Part shown: positions 25,364-39,475 of the stretch, in pieces
Layout of the letters: each line of letters starts with the position of its first letter
Position numbering within the stretch: the first letter of the stretch is position 1
NCBI RefSeq assembly: GCF_044502415.1
Contig: NZ_CP172402.1
Source of the DNA: Haloimpatiens lingqiaonensis
Lineage (GTDB): Bacteria > Bacillota > Clostridia > Clostridiales > Clostridiaceae
Reading direction: 5' to 3' (one strand)
DNA length: 64,000 bases
Program-made: the position numbers and the translations under genes
Notes under the pieces: generated by a model
Databases searched by the model: none
What the model was told of the DNA's origin: nothing
The model's input: only the letters and a program-made list of their open reading frames with translations

Positions 25364-26467
25364 GTGATATTTACATGTGAAAAAAGTAAATTACAAGAGG
25401 CTATTAATATATCCCAAAAGGCTATTACAGGAAAGTCCACTATGGCTATACTACAAGGAATATTACTAATAGCTGAAAACAACACTATTACATTAATAGG
25501 TTCTGATATAGACTTAAGCATAGAAACAAAGGTGGAAGCTAATGTTATTGAAAATGGAAGAATCGTTTTAGACTCAAGACTTTTTGGAGAAATAATTAAA
25601 AAATTACCAAATAGTACTGTAGAAATACGTACTACAGAAAAAAACAGCATAGATATTAAATGTGAAAAATCTAATGCTACTCTTTTCCACATGAATGCTG
25701 AAGAGTACCCAGAAATACCAATGGTAGATGAAAATAAAATGTGCTTTTTATCTCAGAAACTGCTTAAAAATATGATAAAAGGTACCATATTTGCAGTGGC
25801 ACAAGATGAAACAAGACCTATTCTTACTGGTGTTTTGTTCCAAATATTAAAAAATAAGCTTAATTTAGTTGCTTTAGATGGCTATAGACTTGCACTTAGA
25901 AGTGAAGACATAGATGTAGAGCAAGATATAAACTGTGTAATTCCAGGAAAAACTTTAAATGAAGTCTCTAAAATACTAGAAGATGATGAAAAAAAGGTTG
26001 CTCTATCCTTTACAGATAATCATATATTGTTTAATTTAGGAAAAACTAAGATTATATCAAGACTTTTAGAAGGTGATTTTATAAAATATGATTCTATAAT
26101 CCCAGAAGAATATAATCTTAGAGCCACTGTTAAAAAAGATGAAATACTAGGTTGTATTGAAAGAGCATCTCTTATGGCAAAAGACGGAAATACTAATTTG
26201 GTAAAATTTGATATAAAAGATGACAATATGATAATCACATCTAATTCTCAATTGGGAAAAGTAAGAGAAGAATTGAATATAATTTTGCAAGGAGAGTCTT
26301 TAAAAACTGCATTTAATTCAAGATATTTAATAGATGTATTTAAAATCATGGAAGAAGAAGAAATATACATGGAATTTTCTAGTAGCGTCAGCCCTTGTAT
26401 AATAAAAAATAAGGAAAATAACAACTGCACATATTTATTACTTCCGGTTAGAGTTGCTACTAGATAA
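25364..26467 (+). CDS. dnaN: DNA polymerase III beta sliding clamp
   Basis: The 367-residue protein has three repeated clamp domains, starting MIFTCEKSKLQEAINISQKA and ending with YLLLPVRVATR, the usual C-terminal clamp signature. Start is GTG at 25364, with AAGGAGG 7 bases upstream. The clamp ring tethers polymerase to DNA. It follows dnaA in the universal dnaA-dnaN order; the unwinding region lies in the gap. Confidence 0.97.
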   Translation: MIFTCEKSKLQEAINISQKAITGKSTMAILQGILLIAENNTITLIGSDIDLSIETKVEANVIENGRIVLDSRLFGEIIKKLPNSTVEIRTTEKNSIDIKCEKSNATLFHMNAEEYPEIPMVDENKMCFLSQKLLKNMIKGTIFAVAQDETRPILTGVLFQILKNKLNLVALDGYRLALRSEDIDVEQDINCVIPGKTLNEVSKILEDDEKKVALSFTDNHILFNLGKTKIISRLLEGDFIKYDSIIPEEYNLRATVKKDEILGCIERASLMAKDGNTNLVKFDIKDDNMIITSNSQLGKVREELNIILQGESLKTAFNSRYLIDVFKIMEEEEIYMEFSSSVSPCIIKNKENNNCTYLLLPVRVATR

Positions 26468-26490
26468 ACCTGAAAAGGAGCTTATGCATT

Positions 26491-26697
26491 ATGGAAAAAA
26501 TAGGTATAAATACAGAACAAATAAAGTTAGATGCTTTTTTGAAATGGAGCGGTGCAGCTTCACTTGGATCAGAAGCTAAAATATATATACAAGAGGGCGA
26601 AGTAAAGGTTAATGGAGAAATAGAAACCAGACGAGGTAGAAAATTAGTAAAGGGTGATATAATAGAACTTCACGGAACAAAATACGAAATAGTTTAA
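26491..26697 (+). CDS. yaaA: S4-domain RNA-binding protein YaaA
   Basis: The 68-residue protein is a single S4 domain (IKLDAFLKWSGAASLGSEAK, then GEVKVNGEIETRRGRKLVKGD). It is the small S4 protein found between dnaN and recF across Firmicutes, thought to bind RNA or ribosomes. AAAGGAG precedes the ATG. Confidence 0.93.
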   Translation: MEKIGINTEQIKLDAFLKWSGAASLGSEAKIYIQEGEVKVNGEIETRRGRKLVKGDIIELHGTKYEIV

Positions 26698-26765
26698 AAA
26701 ATACTATTTGATTAATTATTTTTGTGAATAATCATATTGTGATATAATAAAAAGGTGTATGAATT

Positions 26766-27866
26766 ATGTATGTTAAGGGACTACAGCTTATAAATTTTAG
26801 AAATTACAATAATTTATTAATGGAATTCAAACAGGGGGTAAATGTTCTTGTAGGAGATAATGCTCAAGGGAAAACAAATATACTTGAAAGTATATATTAT
26901 TGCAGCTTAGCTAAATCTCACAGAACAAATAGAGACAGGGAGCTTATAAATTGGGATTATAAAAACGCCTATATATCTCTTTCTGTAGGAAGAGAAAGGC
27001 TGGATAAGAAGATAGACATAAAAATATTTAAAGAGGGAAAAAAGGGCATTAATGTAAATTCTATAAAGGTAAATAAAATAGCAGATCTTATTGGAATTTT
27101 TAATGTGGTTATGTTTTCTCCTGAAGATTTAGATATTGTTAAAGGCTCTCCAGCTGCTAGAAGAAGACTTTTAGATATAGAGCTTTGTAAATTAAGTAAA
27201 AAATATTATTATAATTTATCCGTATACAAAAAAGCTTTGGGAGAAAGAAACTCTTTATTAAAAGGAATGAGATGTGATGAGGGAATTTTAGAGGTATATG
27301 ATACTCAATTAAGTTCTTTTGGAGCATACTTAATAAAAGAGAGACTAAAATACATAGAGAAGCTCAATGAATATGGAAAAATAATACATTCAAATATAAC
27401 CAGTGGTAATGAAGAAATAAGTTTTAATTATGTATCTCAAATTAAAAATCTTCAAAACACTGAAAATATAGAAGAAGCTCTTTTTTATTTATTAAAAAGC
27501 CATAGAAAAAGTGATATGGAAAAAAGAAATACATCAGTAGGCCCCCACAGAGATGATTTTGATATAAAAATAAATGATATAGATGCTAGAGAATATGGTT
27601 CTCAAGGTCAACAAAGAACTTCTGTATTAACAATAAAGTTTGCTTCTTTGGATATAATTAAAAGTATTACAGGAGAATATCCTGTTCTTTTACTGGATGA
27701 TGTTTTATCAGAACTAGACATTAGGAGACAAAAATATATATTGAGTTCTATAAAAGACATTCAAACAATTATAACCTGTACGGGCATGCATAATATTCAG
27801 GAATATCTAGGAGAAGACTCTTTAGTTTATGAAGTTAAAAGTGGAAGTATAGAGAGAATAAGGTGA
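26766..27866 (+). CDS. recF: DNA replication and repair protein RecF
   Basis: The 366-residue SMC-like ATPase has Walker A GDNAQGKTNILE (about 35-46), the ABC-type signature GSQGQQRTSVL and Walker B PVLLLDDVLSELD. It loads RecA at gaps together with RecO and RecR. It begins MYVKGLQLINFRNY, the standard start, and lies between yaaA and remB. Confidence 0.97.
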   Translation: MYVKGLQLINFRNYNNLLMEFKQGVNVLVGDNAQGKTNILESIYYCSLAKSHRTNRDRELINWDYKNAYISLSVGRERLDKKIDIKIFKEGKKGINVNSIKVNKIADLIGIFNVVMFSPEDLDIVKGSPAARRRLLDIELCKLSKKYYYNLSVYKKALGERNSLLKGMRCDEGILEVYDTQLSSFGAYLIKERLKYIEKLNEYGKIIHSNITSGNEEISFNYVSQIKNLQNTENIEEALFYLLKSHRKSDMEKRNTSVGPHRDDFDIKINDIDAREYGSQGQQRTSVLTIKFASLDIIKSITGEYPVLLLDDVLSELDIRRQKYILSSIKDIQTIITCTGMHNIQEYLGEDSLVYEVKSGSIERIR

Positions 27867-27884
27867 TTCTAAGGAGGATATTTT

Positions 27885-28148
27885 ATGTTTTTACATTTAG
27901 GTGAAAATGTAGTAGTGCCAATAGAAGATGTTATAGGCATTTTTGATATGGAAACCACTATGTATAGTTCAGATACCAGTCAATTTTTAAGATTGGCAGA
28001 AGAGGATGGTTTTGTAGAAAGAGTTACTAAGGAAAAGCCTAAATCCTTTGTTATTGCAGAAGTTGATAAGAAGAGCAAAATTTATTTGTCTCCAATATCG
28101 TCCTCTACTCTTCAAAAAAGAACCAAATCCATATATTTTGGGATATAG
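27885..28148 (+). CDS. remB: Extracellular matrix regulator RemB (DUF370 family)
   Basis: The 87-residue protein (MFLHLGENVVVPIEDVIGIF, then KSFVIAEVDKKSKIYLSPIS) belongs to DUF370, the RemA/RemB family. RemB/YaaB is the recF-gyrB neighbour in Bacillus and Clostridium. RemA members form DNA-binding rings that activate matrix genes; RemB's own role is less clear. AAGGAGG lies upstream, and gyrB begins 24 bases later. Confidence 0.88.
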   Translation: MFLHLGENVVVPIEDVIGIFDMETTMYSSDTSQFLRLAEEDGFVERVTKEKPKSFVIAEVDKKSKIYLSPISSSTLQKRTKSIYFGI

Positions 28149-28172
28149 CGTGAGTTAGGAGGTAAAATCTTA

Positions 28173-30080
28173 ATGGTAAATAACGAAGTTTATGATGAAA
28201 GTCAAATACAGGTGCTAGAAGGCCTGGAGGCAGTAAGAAAAAGGCCAGGAATGTATATAGGAAGTACTAGCTTAAGAGGACTTCATCACTTAGTTTATGA
28301 AATAGTAGATAATAGTATAGACGAAGCATTGGCAGGGTATTGTGATGAAATACATGTAAATATACACAAGGATAACTCAGTTACTATAGAGGATAATGGT
28401 AGAGGTATGCCTGTAGGTATGCACCCTAAGATGAATATGCCTACAGTTGAGGTTATAATGACAGTGCTTCATGCTGGCGGAAAGTTTGGTGGAGGAGGAT
28501 ACAAGGTATCTGGAGGACTTCATGGTGTTGGAGCCTCTGTAGTTAATGCCTTATCTGAATTCTGCAGTGTTACAGTATTTAGGGATGGTAAAGAATGGAA
28601 ACAGGAATATTCAAGAGGTAAAGCTATTACGGGTTTGGAAAACGTAGGAAGTTCAGATAAACATGGAACAAGGGTTTATTTTCTTGCAGACTCAGAGATT
28701 TTTGAGGAGTTAGATTTTGATTATGAAACACTAGCTCAAAGATTAAGAGAGTTAGCCTTTTTAAACAAAGGAATTAAGATAGTGTTTACGGATGAAAGAG
28801 AAGAAAAAGAAGAAGTTTTCCACTATGAGGGTGGAATAAAATCATTTGTAAGCTATTTAAACAGAAATAAAGAAGTTTTATATAAAGAGCCTATATATGT
28901 TGAGGGAGGTAAGGACGATTATATTGTGGAGATAGCTCTTCAACATAATGACACATATACAGAAAATATATTTTCTTTTGCAAACAATATAGATACTGTG
29001 GAGGGTGGAACACACCTAGCTGGATTTAAAGCAGCTCTTACAAGAATAATAAATGACTACTCTAAGAAGTTTGGTTTTTTAAAGGAAAGCGATAAAAACC
29101 TATCAGGAGAAGATATAAGAGAAGGACTTACAGCAGTAATATCTGTAAAACTTACAGATCCTCAATTTGAAGGTCAAACAAAAACTAAGCTTGGAAATAG
29201 TGAGGCACGTGGAATAGTAGATAGTATACTTACAGAAACAGTAGAAGCTTATCTTGAAGAAAATCCACAAATAGCAAAGGTTATAATGGATAAGGCGCTT
29301 ACTGCGTCACGTGCAAGGGAAGCGGCTAAAAAGGCAAGAGAACTTACAAGAAGAAAATCTGTCCTTGAAAGCACAGCCTTGCCAGGAAAACTTGCGGATT
29401 GTTCATCAAAGGATCCAAGCAAGTGTGAAATATATATAGTAGAGGGAGACTCTGCGGGTGGTAGTGCAAAACAAGGAAGAAATAGAGAGTTTCAAGCTAT
29501 ATTACCTTTAAGAGGTAAAATAATGAATGTAGAGAAACAAAGATTGGATAAAATATTGGGTTACCAAGAAATAAGATCCATGATAACGGCTTTTGGAGCT
29601 GGTATAGGAAAAGAATTTGATATAAGCAAAATAAGATATGATAGAATTATAATAATGACAGACGCGGACGTAGATGGTGCGCACATAAGAACTTTGCTTT
29701 TAACATTCTTCTATAGATACATGAAGGAGTTATTAGAACAAGGTCACGTGTATATTGCACAACCTCCTCTTTATAAAATATCTAAAGGCAAGAAAGAATA
29801 CTATTCTTATAGTGACAATGAATTAGATATTATATTACAACAATTAGGAGGAAAGGACACAAATACAGAAATACAAAGATATAAAGGTCTAGGAGAAATG
29901 GATGCAGAGCAGCTTTGGGAAACTACTATGGATCCAGATAGAAGAACCTTACTAAAGGTAACGGTAGAAGATGCTATGGCGGCAGATGAAATATTCACTA
30001 TACTTATGGGTGATAAAGTAGAACCTCGTAGGCAGTTCATTGAGGAAAATGCCAAAAAAGTTGTTAACCTAGATATATAA
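28173..30080 (+). CDS. gyrB: DNA gyrase subunit B
   Basis: The 635-residue protein has the GHKL ATPase motifs (EIVDNSIDEALAG, EDNGRGMPVG, GGLHGVGASVVNALS), a transducer domain and the TOPRIM domain (EIYIVEGDSAGGSAKQGR, TDADVDGAHIRTLLL). With GyrA it introduces negative supercoils. Length and order are normal for Firmicutes. gyrA follows 23 bases after the stop. Confidence 0.97.
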   Translation: MVNNEVYDESQIQVLEGLEAVRKRPGMYIGSTSLRGLHHLVYEIVDNSIDEALAGYCDEIHVNIHKDNSVTIEDNGRGMPVGMHPKMNMPTVEVIMTVLHAGGKFGGGGYKVSGGLHGVGASVVNALSEFCSVTVFRDGKEWKQEYSRGKAITGLENVGSSDKHGTRVYFLADSEIFEELDFDYETLAQRLRELAFLNKGIKIVFTDEREEKEEVFHYEGGIKSFVSYLNRNKEVLYKEPIYVEGGKDDYIVEIALQHNDTYTENIFSFANNIDTVEGGTHLAGFKAALTRIINDYSKKFGFLKESDKNLSGEDIREGLTAVISVKLTDPQFEGQTKTKLGNSEARGIVDSILTETVEAYLEENPQIAKVIMDKALTASRAREAAKKARELTRRKSVLESTALPGKLADCSSKDPSKCEIYIVEGDSAGGSAKQGRNREFQAILPLRGKIMNVEKQRLDKILGYQEIRSMITAFGAGIGKEFDISKIRYDRIIIMTDADVDGAHIRTLLLTFFYRYMKELLEQGHVYIAQPPLYKISKGKKEYYSYSDNELDIILQQLGGKDTNTEIQRYKGLGEMDAEQLWETTMDPDRRTLLKVTVEDAMAADEIFTILMGDKVEPRRQFIEENAKKVVNLDI

Positions 30081-30103
30081 AGATAAAAGAGAAGGTGAAC
30101 TAC

Positions 30104-32658
30104 ATGTTTGAAGGTAAAGTACTACCAGTAGATATAAAGAATGAAATGAAAAAATCCTATATAGATTACGCTATGAGTGTAATAGTAGGTCGTGCACTGC
30201 CTGATGTAAGAGATGGTTTAAAGCCAGTGCATAGAAGAATAATTTATTCCATGCATGAGTTAGGTTTAACACCAGAAAAGGGATATAGAAAATGTGCTAG
30301 AATAGTCGGAGACGTTTTAGGTAAATACCATCCACATGGGGATACAGCAGTTTATGATGCTCTTGTTAGAATGGCTCAAGATTTTAACATGAGATATACT
30401 CTTGTAGACGGACATGGAAACTTTGGTTCTATAGATGGTGACAGTGCTGCGGCTATGAGGTATACTGAGGCAAAAATGAGCAAAATAAATCTACAGATGA
30501 TAAGAGATATAAATAAGAATACTGTAGATTTTACACCTAACTTTGATGGAGAAGAAAAGGAACCTTGTGTTTTACCATCTAGATTTCCTAATTTATTAGT
30601 AAATGGTTCCGCAGGTATAGCAGTAGGTATGGCCACCAATATACCACCTCATAACTTAAGAGAAGTAATAGATGGTATAATAATGCTTATAGATAACCCT
30701 GAGGTTACAATACCTGAACTAATGACAAAGATAAAAGGACCAGATTTCCCTACAGCAGGTATAATAGAGGGTACTGCAGGAATTAGGCAGGCTTATGAAA
30801 CTGGCAGAGGAAAAGTAGTCATAAGAGCTAAAACAGAGATAGAGGAGCATAAGGGAAGAACTAGAATAATAGTTAATGAGATACCTTATCAAGTAAATAA
30901 GGCAAGACTTATAGAAAACATCGCTGATTTAGTTAAAAATAAAAAGGTAGAGGGTATATCTGATTTAAGAGATGAGTCCGATAGAGATGGTATGAGAATC
31001 GTCATTGAATTAAAAAGAGATGCCAACCCTAACGTAGTTTTAAATAGATTATATAAGCACACTAGACTTCAAGACACCTTTGGAGTAATAATGCTAGCCC
31101 TAGTAAACAATGAGCCTAAGGTTTTAAATTTAAAACAAATATTAGTAGAATATGTGAAATTCCAAGAAGAAGTAATAACGAGAAGAACTCAATTTGAATT
31201 AGATAAAGCTTTATCTAGAGCGCATATTTTAGAAGGATTAAAGATAGCATTAGATCATATTGATGAAGTAATAAGCTTAATAAGAGCTTCTAAAACTACT
31301 CAGGAAGCAAAAGAAGGTCTTATGAGTAAATTTAATCTTTCTGAAAAACAATCTCAAGCTATATTGGATATGAAGCTTCAAAGATTGACAGGATTAGAAA
31401 GAGAAAAAATAGACGATGAGCTTAATGCATTACAGGAAACCATAAAAAGATTGAAGGAAATACTAGAAAATAAAGAAATACTTCTAAAGTTGATTAAAGA
31501 TGAACTAATAGAGATAAAAGACAAATATGGTGATGAAAGAAGAACTGCCATAGAGAAAAGTCTTAGAGATATAGACATTGAGGACTTAATAGAAGAGGAA
31601 AATGTTGTTATAACATTAACTCATGAAGGATACATTAAAAGATTACCTGAAGACACTTATAGTGCACAAAAAGAGGGGGAAGAGGCATACAGGCTATGGC
31701 AACTAAAGAAGATGACTTTGTTGAGCACTTATTTATAACCTCAACCCATCATGAATTAATGTTCTTTACTAATGCCGGTAAGACATATAAGGTAAAGGCA
31801 TATGAAATACCAGAAGCAGGAAGAACCGCTAAAGGAACTAATGTAATAAATATAATTCCTTTAAATCAAGATGAAAAAATACAAGCGGTTATAGCCTTAA
31901 AGGAATTTGATGAAGATAAATATCTAATAATGGCTACTAAAAATGGTATAGTAAAGAAAACATCCTTAAGCAAATATGCAAATATAAGAAAATCAGGATT
32001 AAATGCTGTAACATTAAAAGACGGAGATGAGCTTATAGACGCAAAACTAACCAATGGAAATGATGAAATTATAATGGCTACAAGAAATGGATACAGCATA
32101 AGATTTAAAGAAACTGATGTTAGACCTATGGGAAGAAATGCAGCTGGTGTTAAAGCTATAACATTAAGAGGTAATGATATAGCAGTAGCTATGAATGTAG
32201 TAAATGAAGAAGAACAGTTATTGGTTGTAAGTCAAAATGGATTTGGTAAGAGAACGCCTATTTCAGAATATAAAGTAATTAAAAGAGGCGGAAAAGGAAT
32301 TATAACCTACAAGGTTACAGATAAGACTGGAAGCATAGTTGGTGCTAAAATGGTCAAGGATTCTGATGAAATAATGCTTATAAACAGTAAGGATATAGCT
32401 ATAAGAATAAATGTTTCTGATATATCAGTAACAAGCAGAAATACCATGGGAGTAACCCTTATGAAAACAGGGGAAGAAATAGAAGTAGTTGCTATGGCTA
32501 AAATAATCTCTGAAGATGAAAAAACAGAAGATAACAATGATGAAAATGTAAATGATCAAAATGTAAGTGAAGTGCATGAAGATAATGCAAGCGATCAAAA
32601 TATAAGTGAAGTACATGAAGAAAATAACGATGCGGTAGATGCAGAGGTTCAAGAATAA
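30104..32658 (+). CDS. gyrA: DNA gyrase subunit A (reading frame broken by an apparent one-base deletion)
   Basis: Two frames (30104-31738 and 31696-32658) together encode about 851 residues. The first has the catalytic tyrosine in AAAMRYTEAKM and the quinolone-region HPHGDTAVYDALVRMAQDF with unaltered Asp-Thr-Ala. The second has the beta-pinwheel repeats and a 50-residue acidic tail with imitative repeats (SEVHEDNASDQNISEVHEEN). The frames meet at a run of 5 A (31668-31672). One more A gives AQKRGGRGIQAMATKEDD, which includes the GyrA-box-type RGGRGI, an essential strand-wrapping motif. The enzyme is essential, so a sequencing under-call is most likely. The ATG at 30104 follows AAGGTG; an in-frame GTG at 30095 overlaps it. 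Confidence 0.93.
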
Positions 32659-32696
32659 AAAAGTTATTTTCAGAATCAGTAATAAATTTATAAATT

Positions 32697-32832
32697 AAAA
32701 AACTAGAGTTATTTTGTTTAACATTTTTGGCCCAAATTCTCCCGTATTCTATATGGGAGTGGTTCAAATAATAATATCTTACTTCTATGTTAGCAAGGGT
32801 AAGGTGAGGTTAAATGAATACTCTAGTTTTTT
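32697..32832. other. Large hairpin after gyrA: bidirectional terminator or structured RNA
   Basis: AAAAAACTAGAGT (32697-32709) pairs perfectly with ACTCTAGTTTTTT (32820-32832). The stem continues through ATT/AAT and GTTTAAC with GTTAAAT. Inside is a second stem CTCCC/GGGAG (32739-32743, 32755-32759). The final T-run suits a terminator for gyrB-gyrA, but the 110-base interior is long for a simple terminator. Confidence 0.6.
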
Positions 32833-33454
32833 TTACGTATAAAAAATTGAAACCATGCAAAAATACTTTGCAATAATTTTACATGAATACTTTAGTCATT
32901 TAGTGAAATATCTGCACTTACTTTATTAAATAATAAGGATATGTAGCTGCTACTTGTAGAAGAGGGGTGAATTCAGCCCTTTCAGTTAAACTGTAATATT
33001 TATAAAATGAAATTTTAAAGGTAAAAACTTTCTTTGTATTTACTACACTAATTCAATCTAGAGCTTGAAATTTATATGCGAAAGTTGAGTTATATACATA
33101 TTCAATAATATAATTTGAGTATTATTGTCAAAAAATAGAGATAAACTTAACCTTGTGTATCTATATAAGAAAAATAGAGTAAAATAAGGGTATATAGAGA
33201 AAAAACCATTTATTTTATTAAATTTAATAAAATATTAAAAATATAGTTTGGTTTATATGATATTATATATTTCGTCGCAAGTCGACAGAGAAAAATAAAC
33301 AAACTGGTCTTTGAAAATTAAACAGAGATGATGATGATAAATCATAAAGTCAGTGAATTTGAGTTTAAGAGCAAGCTCTTAAAATGAGGTTAAACACTAA
33401 CGTGTTTAACTAAGTGACTATGCCAAATCGAAGATTTGGAATATCTACTTATTT
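32833..33454. other. rRNA operon leader region with a partial dispersed repeat
   Basis: No gene is visible in 620 bases. At 33061-33094 is the right end of the MITE-like repeat (AAATTTATATGCGAAAGTTG). The stretch 33180-33290 is very AT-rich and should hold the rRNA promoters, though I cannot pick -35/-10 boxes with confidence. From 33300 the leader contains CTTTGAAAATTAAACAG, which recurs (CTTTGAAAATTGCACAG) before 23S at about 35111, a likely processing or anti-termination element. Confidence 0.55.
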
Positions 33455-38213
<4,759 letters not shown>

Positions 38214-38221
38214 AAAAGATA

Positions 38222-38261
38222 ATTGACAGTTGACAATTGACAATTGACAATTGACAATTAA
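38222..38261. repeat. Tandem repeat of about 9 bp (TTGACAATT) after 23S
   Basis: Five near-identical units ACAATTG / ACAGTTG follow 23S directly, giving overlapping TTGACA-like boxes. No suitable -10 is clear for any of them. It is probably a simple repeat in the operon spacer. Confidence 0.8.
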
Positions 38262-38347
38262 AAGATTCTTCCACACTGTGCAATTTTGAAAGAACAATAA
38301 TCTTTCACTTAGTTCAATAAAATTTTTTAAAAAACTTAAAAAATTTG

Positions 38348-38376
38348 TTGACAAGCAAAAGAAAAAAAGATATAAT
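38348..38376 (+). promoter_or_regulatory. Promoter in front of 5S rRNA and tRNA genes
   Basis: TTGACA (38348-38353), a 17-base spacer and TATAAT (38371-38376) are a perfect consensus promoter. It would allow 5S and the two tRNAs to be made apart from 16S-23S. Confidence 0.85.
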
Positions 38377-38440
38377 ACAAAATGTACTCAGCACTTAGTA
38401 GCTAATAAATAGCAAACTAGAAGCGAGCAAACTAATTTAT

Positions 38441-38556
38441 CTGGTGATTACGGCTTGAAGGTAACACCCCTTCCCATTCCGAACAGGACGGTTAAGCTTC
38501 AAAGCGCCGATGGTACTGCAGGGGAAGCCCTGTGGGAGAGTAGGTCGTCGCCAGGT
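38441..38556 (+). rRNA. 5S ribosomal RNA
   Basis: CTGGTGATTACGGCTTGAAG through CGCCAGGTTAA, about 116 bases, with the standard CCATTCCGAACAGG loop and complementary ends (CTGG/CCAG). Ends are approximate. Confidence 0.96.
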
Positions 38557-38560
38557 TAAT

Positions 38561-38637
38561 GGATCTTTAGCTCAGTTGGTTAGAGCAACCGGCTCATAAC
38601 CGGTAGGTCCGGGGTTCGAGTCCCTGAAGGTCCACCA
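38561..38637 (+). tRNA. tRNA with anticodon CAT (Met, or Ile2 after lysidine modification)
   Basis: A 77-base cloverleaf with anticodon loop CTCATAA, T-loop GTTCGAGTC and encoded CCA. The acceptor GGATCTT pairs with AAGGTCC. Loop and acceptor resemble the tRNA-Ile2 usually found in this operon position, but I cannot separate it from elongator Met with certainty. It lies 4 bases after 5S. Confidence 0.93.
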
Positions 38638-38640
38638 TAT

Positions 38641-38716
38641 GGGGGATTAGCTCAGCTGGGAGAGCACCTGCCTTGCACGCAGGGGGTCAAGGGTTCGAAT
38701 CCCTTATTCTCCACCA
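38641..38716 (+). tRNA. tRNA-Ala (anticodon TGC)
   Basis: A 76-base cloverleaf with anticodon loop CTTGCAC, GTTCGAATC T-loop and encoded CCA. It lies 3 bases after the CAT tRNA and ends the rRNA operon. Confidence 0.96.
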
Positions 38717-38744
38717 AAGCAACCTAAAAAGGTTGCTTTTTTTA
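38717..38744 (+). terminator. Terminator of the rRNA-tRNA operon
   Basis: AAGCAACCT and AGGTTGCTT form a perfect 9-bp stem followed by a run of seven T after the stem. Confidence 0.93.
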
Positions 38745-38903
38745 TTTGCAAAAAAATATAATTTCTAATAGAATTTGAAATAGAGTTAATATTATTGGTA
38801 TAATTAAAAATAGAAAGTAAAAATATATTATATCAACGGCATATATTATAATCTGTTTATATAAAAAGTTTTTCTACAAATACTCTAATTAAAGGAGAAA
38901 AGT

Positions 38904-39398
38904 ATGGTAAATAGGGTAAAACAATTTTTTTTATATTTTAATTATAAAATAGATGAGAATGATAGAGAGTTTGTATATAAATATTTAAACAAAGAACAAA
39001 TAGAGTTATTTGAAAAACTAAAAGTATATGAACAAAAGCACTGTATAAATGTAGCTAGAGATTTAGTTAATCATTGCAAAGAACTTAATATAAATTATAA
39101 TGATGAACTAATAGTTGCAGCTTTATTACACGATATAGGGAAGATAGAATGTAGCCTTAATTTAATTGATAAATCTGCTTTAGTTATTTTAGATAAAATA
39201 TCTAGAGGAAAAATAAAAAAGTATGAAAAGAATAAAAAAGTAGATATATATTATAATCATCCTGAAAAGGGATATAATATTTTAAAAAAAATGGGTGAAA
39301 AGAATAGAATTTTATTTTTAGTGAAAAATCATCATAATAATGATATATCTAATGATTTAGAGCTAAGTATATTAAAAGAATGTGATGAAAATAATTAA
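38904..39398 (+). CDS. HD-domain protein (putative phosphohydrolase)
   Basis: The 164-residue protein has the HD fold metal motifs: His46 in YEQKHCINVAR, His76-Asp77 in VAALLHDIGK, and later histidines in YYNHPEKG and KNHHNN. This is the HDIG-type subfamily of metal-dependent phosphohydrolases. The substrate is not evident; nothing links it to cyclic-di-GMP GYP proteins. AAAGGAG lies 8 bases before the ATG at 38904. It stands alone between the rRNA operon and the DUF362 gene. Confidence 0.8.
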   Translation: MVNRVKQFFLYFNYKIDENDREFVYKYLNKEQIELFEKLKVYEQKHCINVARDLVNHCKELNINYNDELIVAALLHDIGKIECSLNLIDKSALVILDKISRGKIKKYEKNKKVDIYYNHPEKGYNILKKMGEKNRILFLVKNHHNNDISNDLELSILKECDENN

Positions 39399-39475
39399 AC
39401 TGTATAACATAAAAATTAGTAAAAATAATTGTAAGATAAAGATATTATCAATAATCTGTTTTAATGGAGGAATTT

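Noticed and set aside
31660..31700. Programmed -1 frameshift in gyrA
   Set aside because: The codons CAA AAA do not re-pair well after a -1 slip, there is no clear downstream pseudoknot, and the same loss occurs in gdpP and parB, so a sequencing under-call is the better explanation.
38222..38261. Tandem TTGACAATT units as CRISPR or iteron array
   Set aside because: Units are contiguous, too short for CRISPR, and lie after 23S rather than near an initiator gene.
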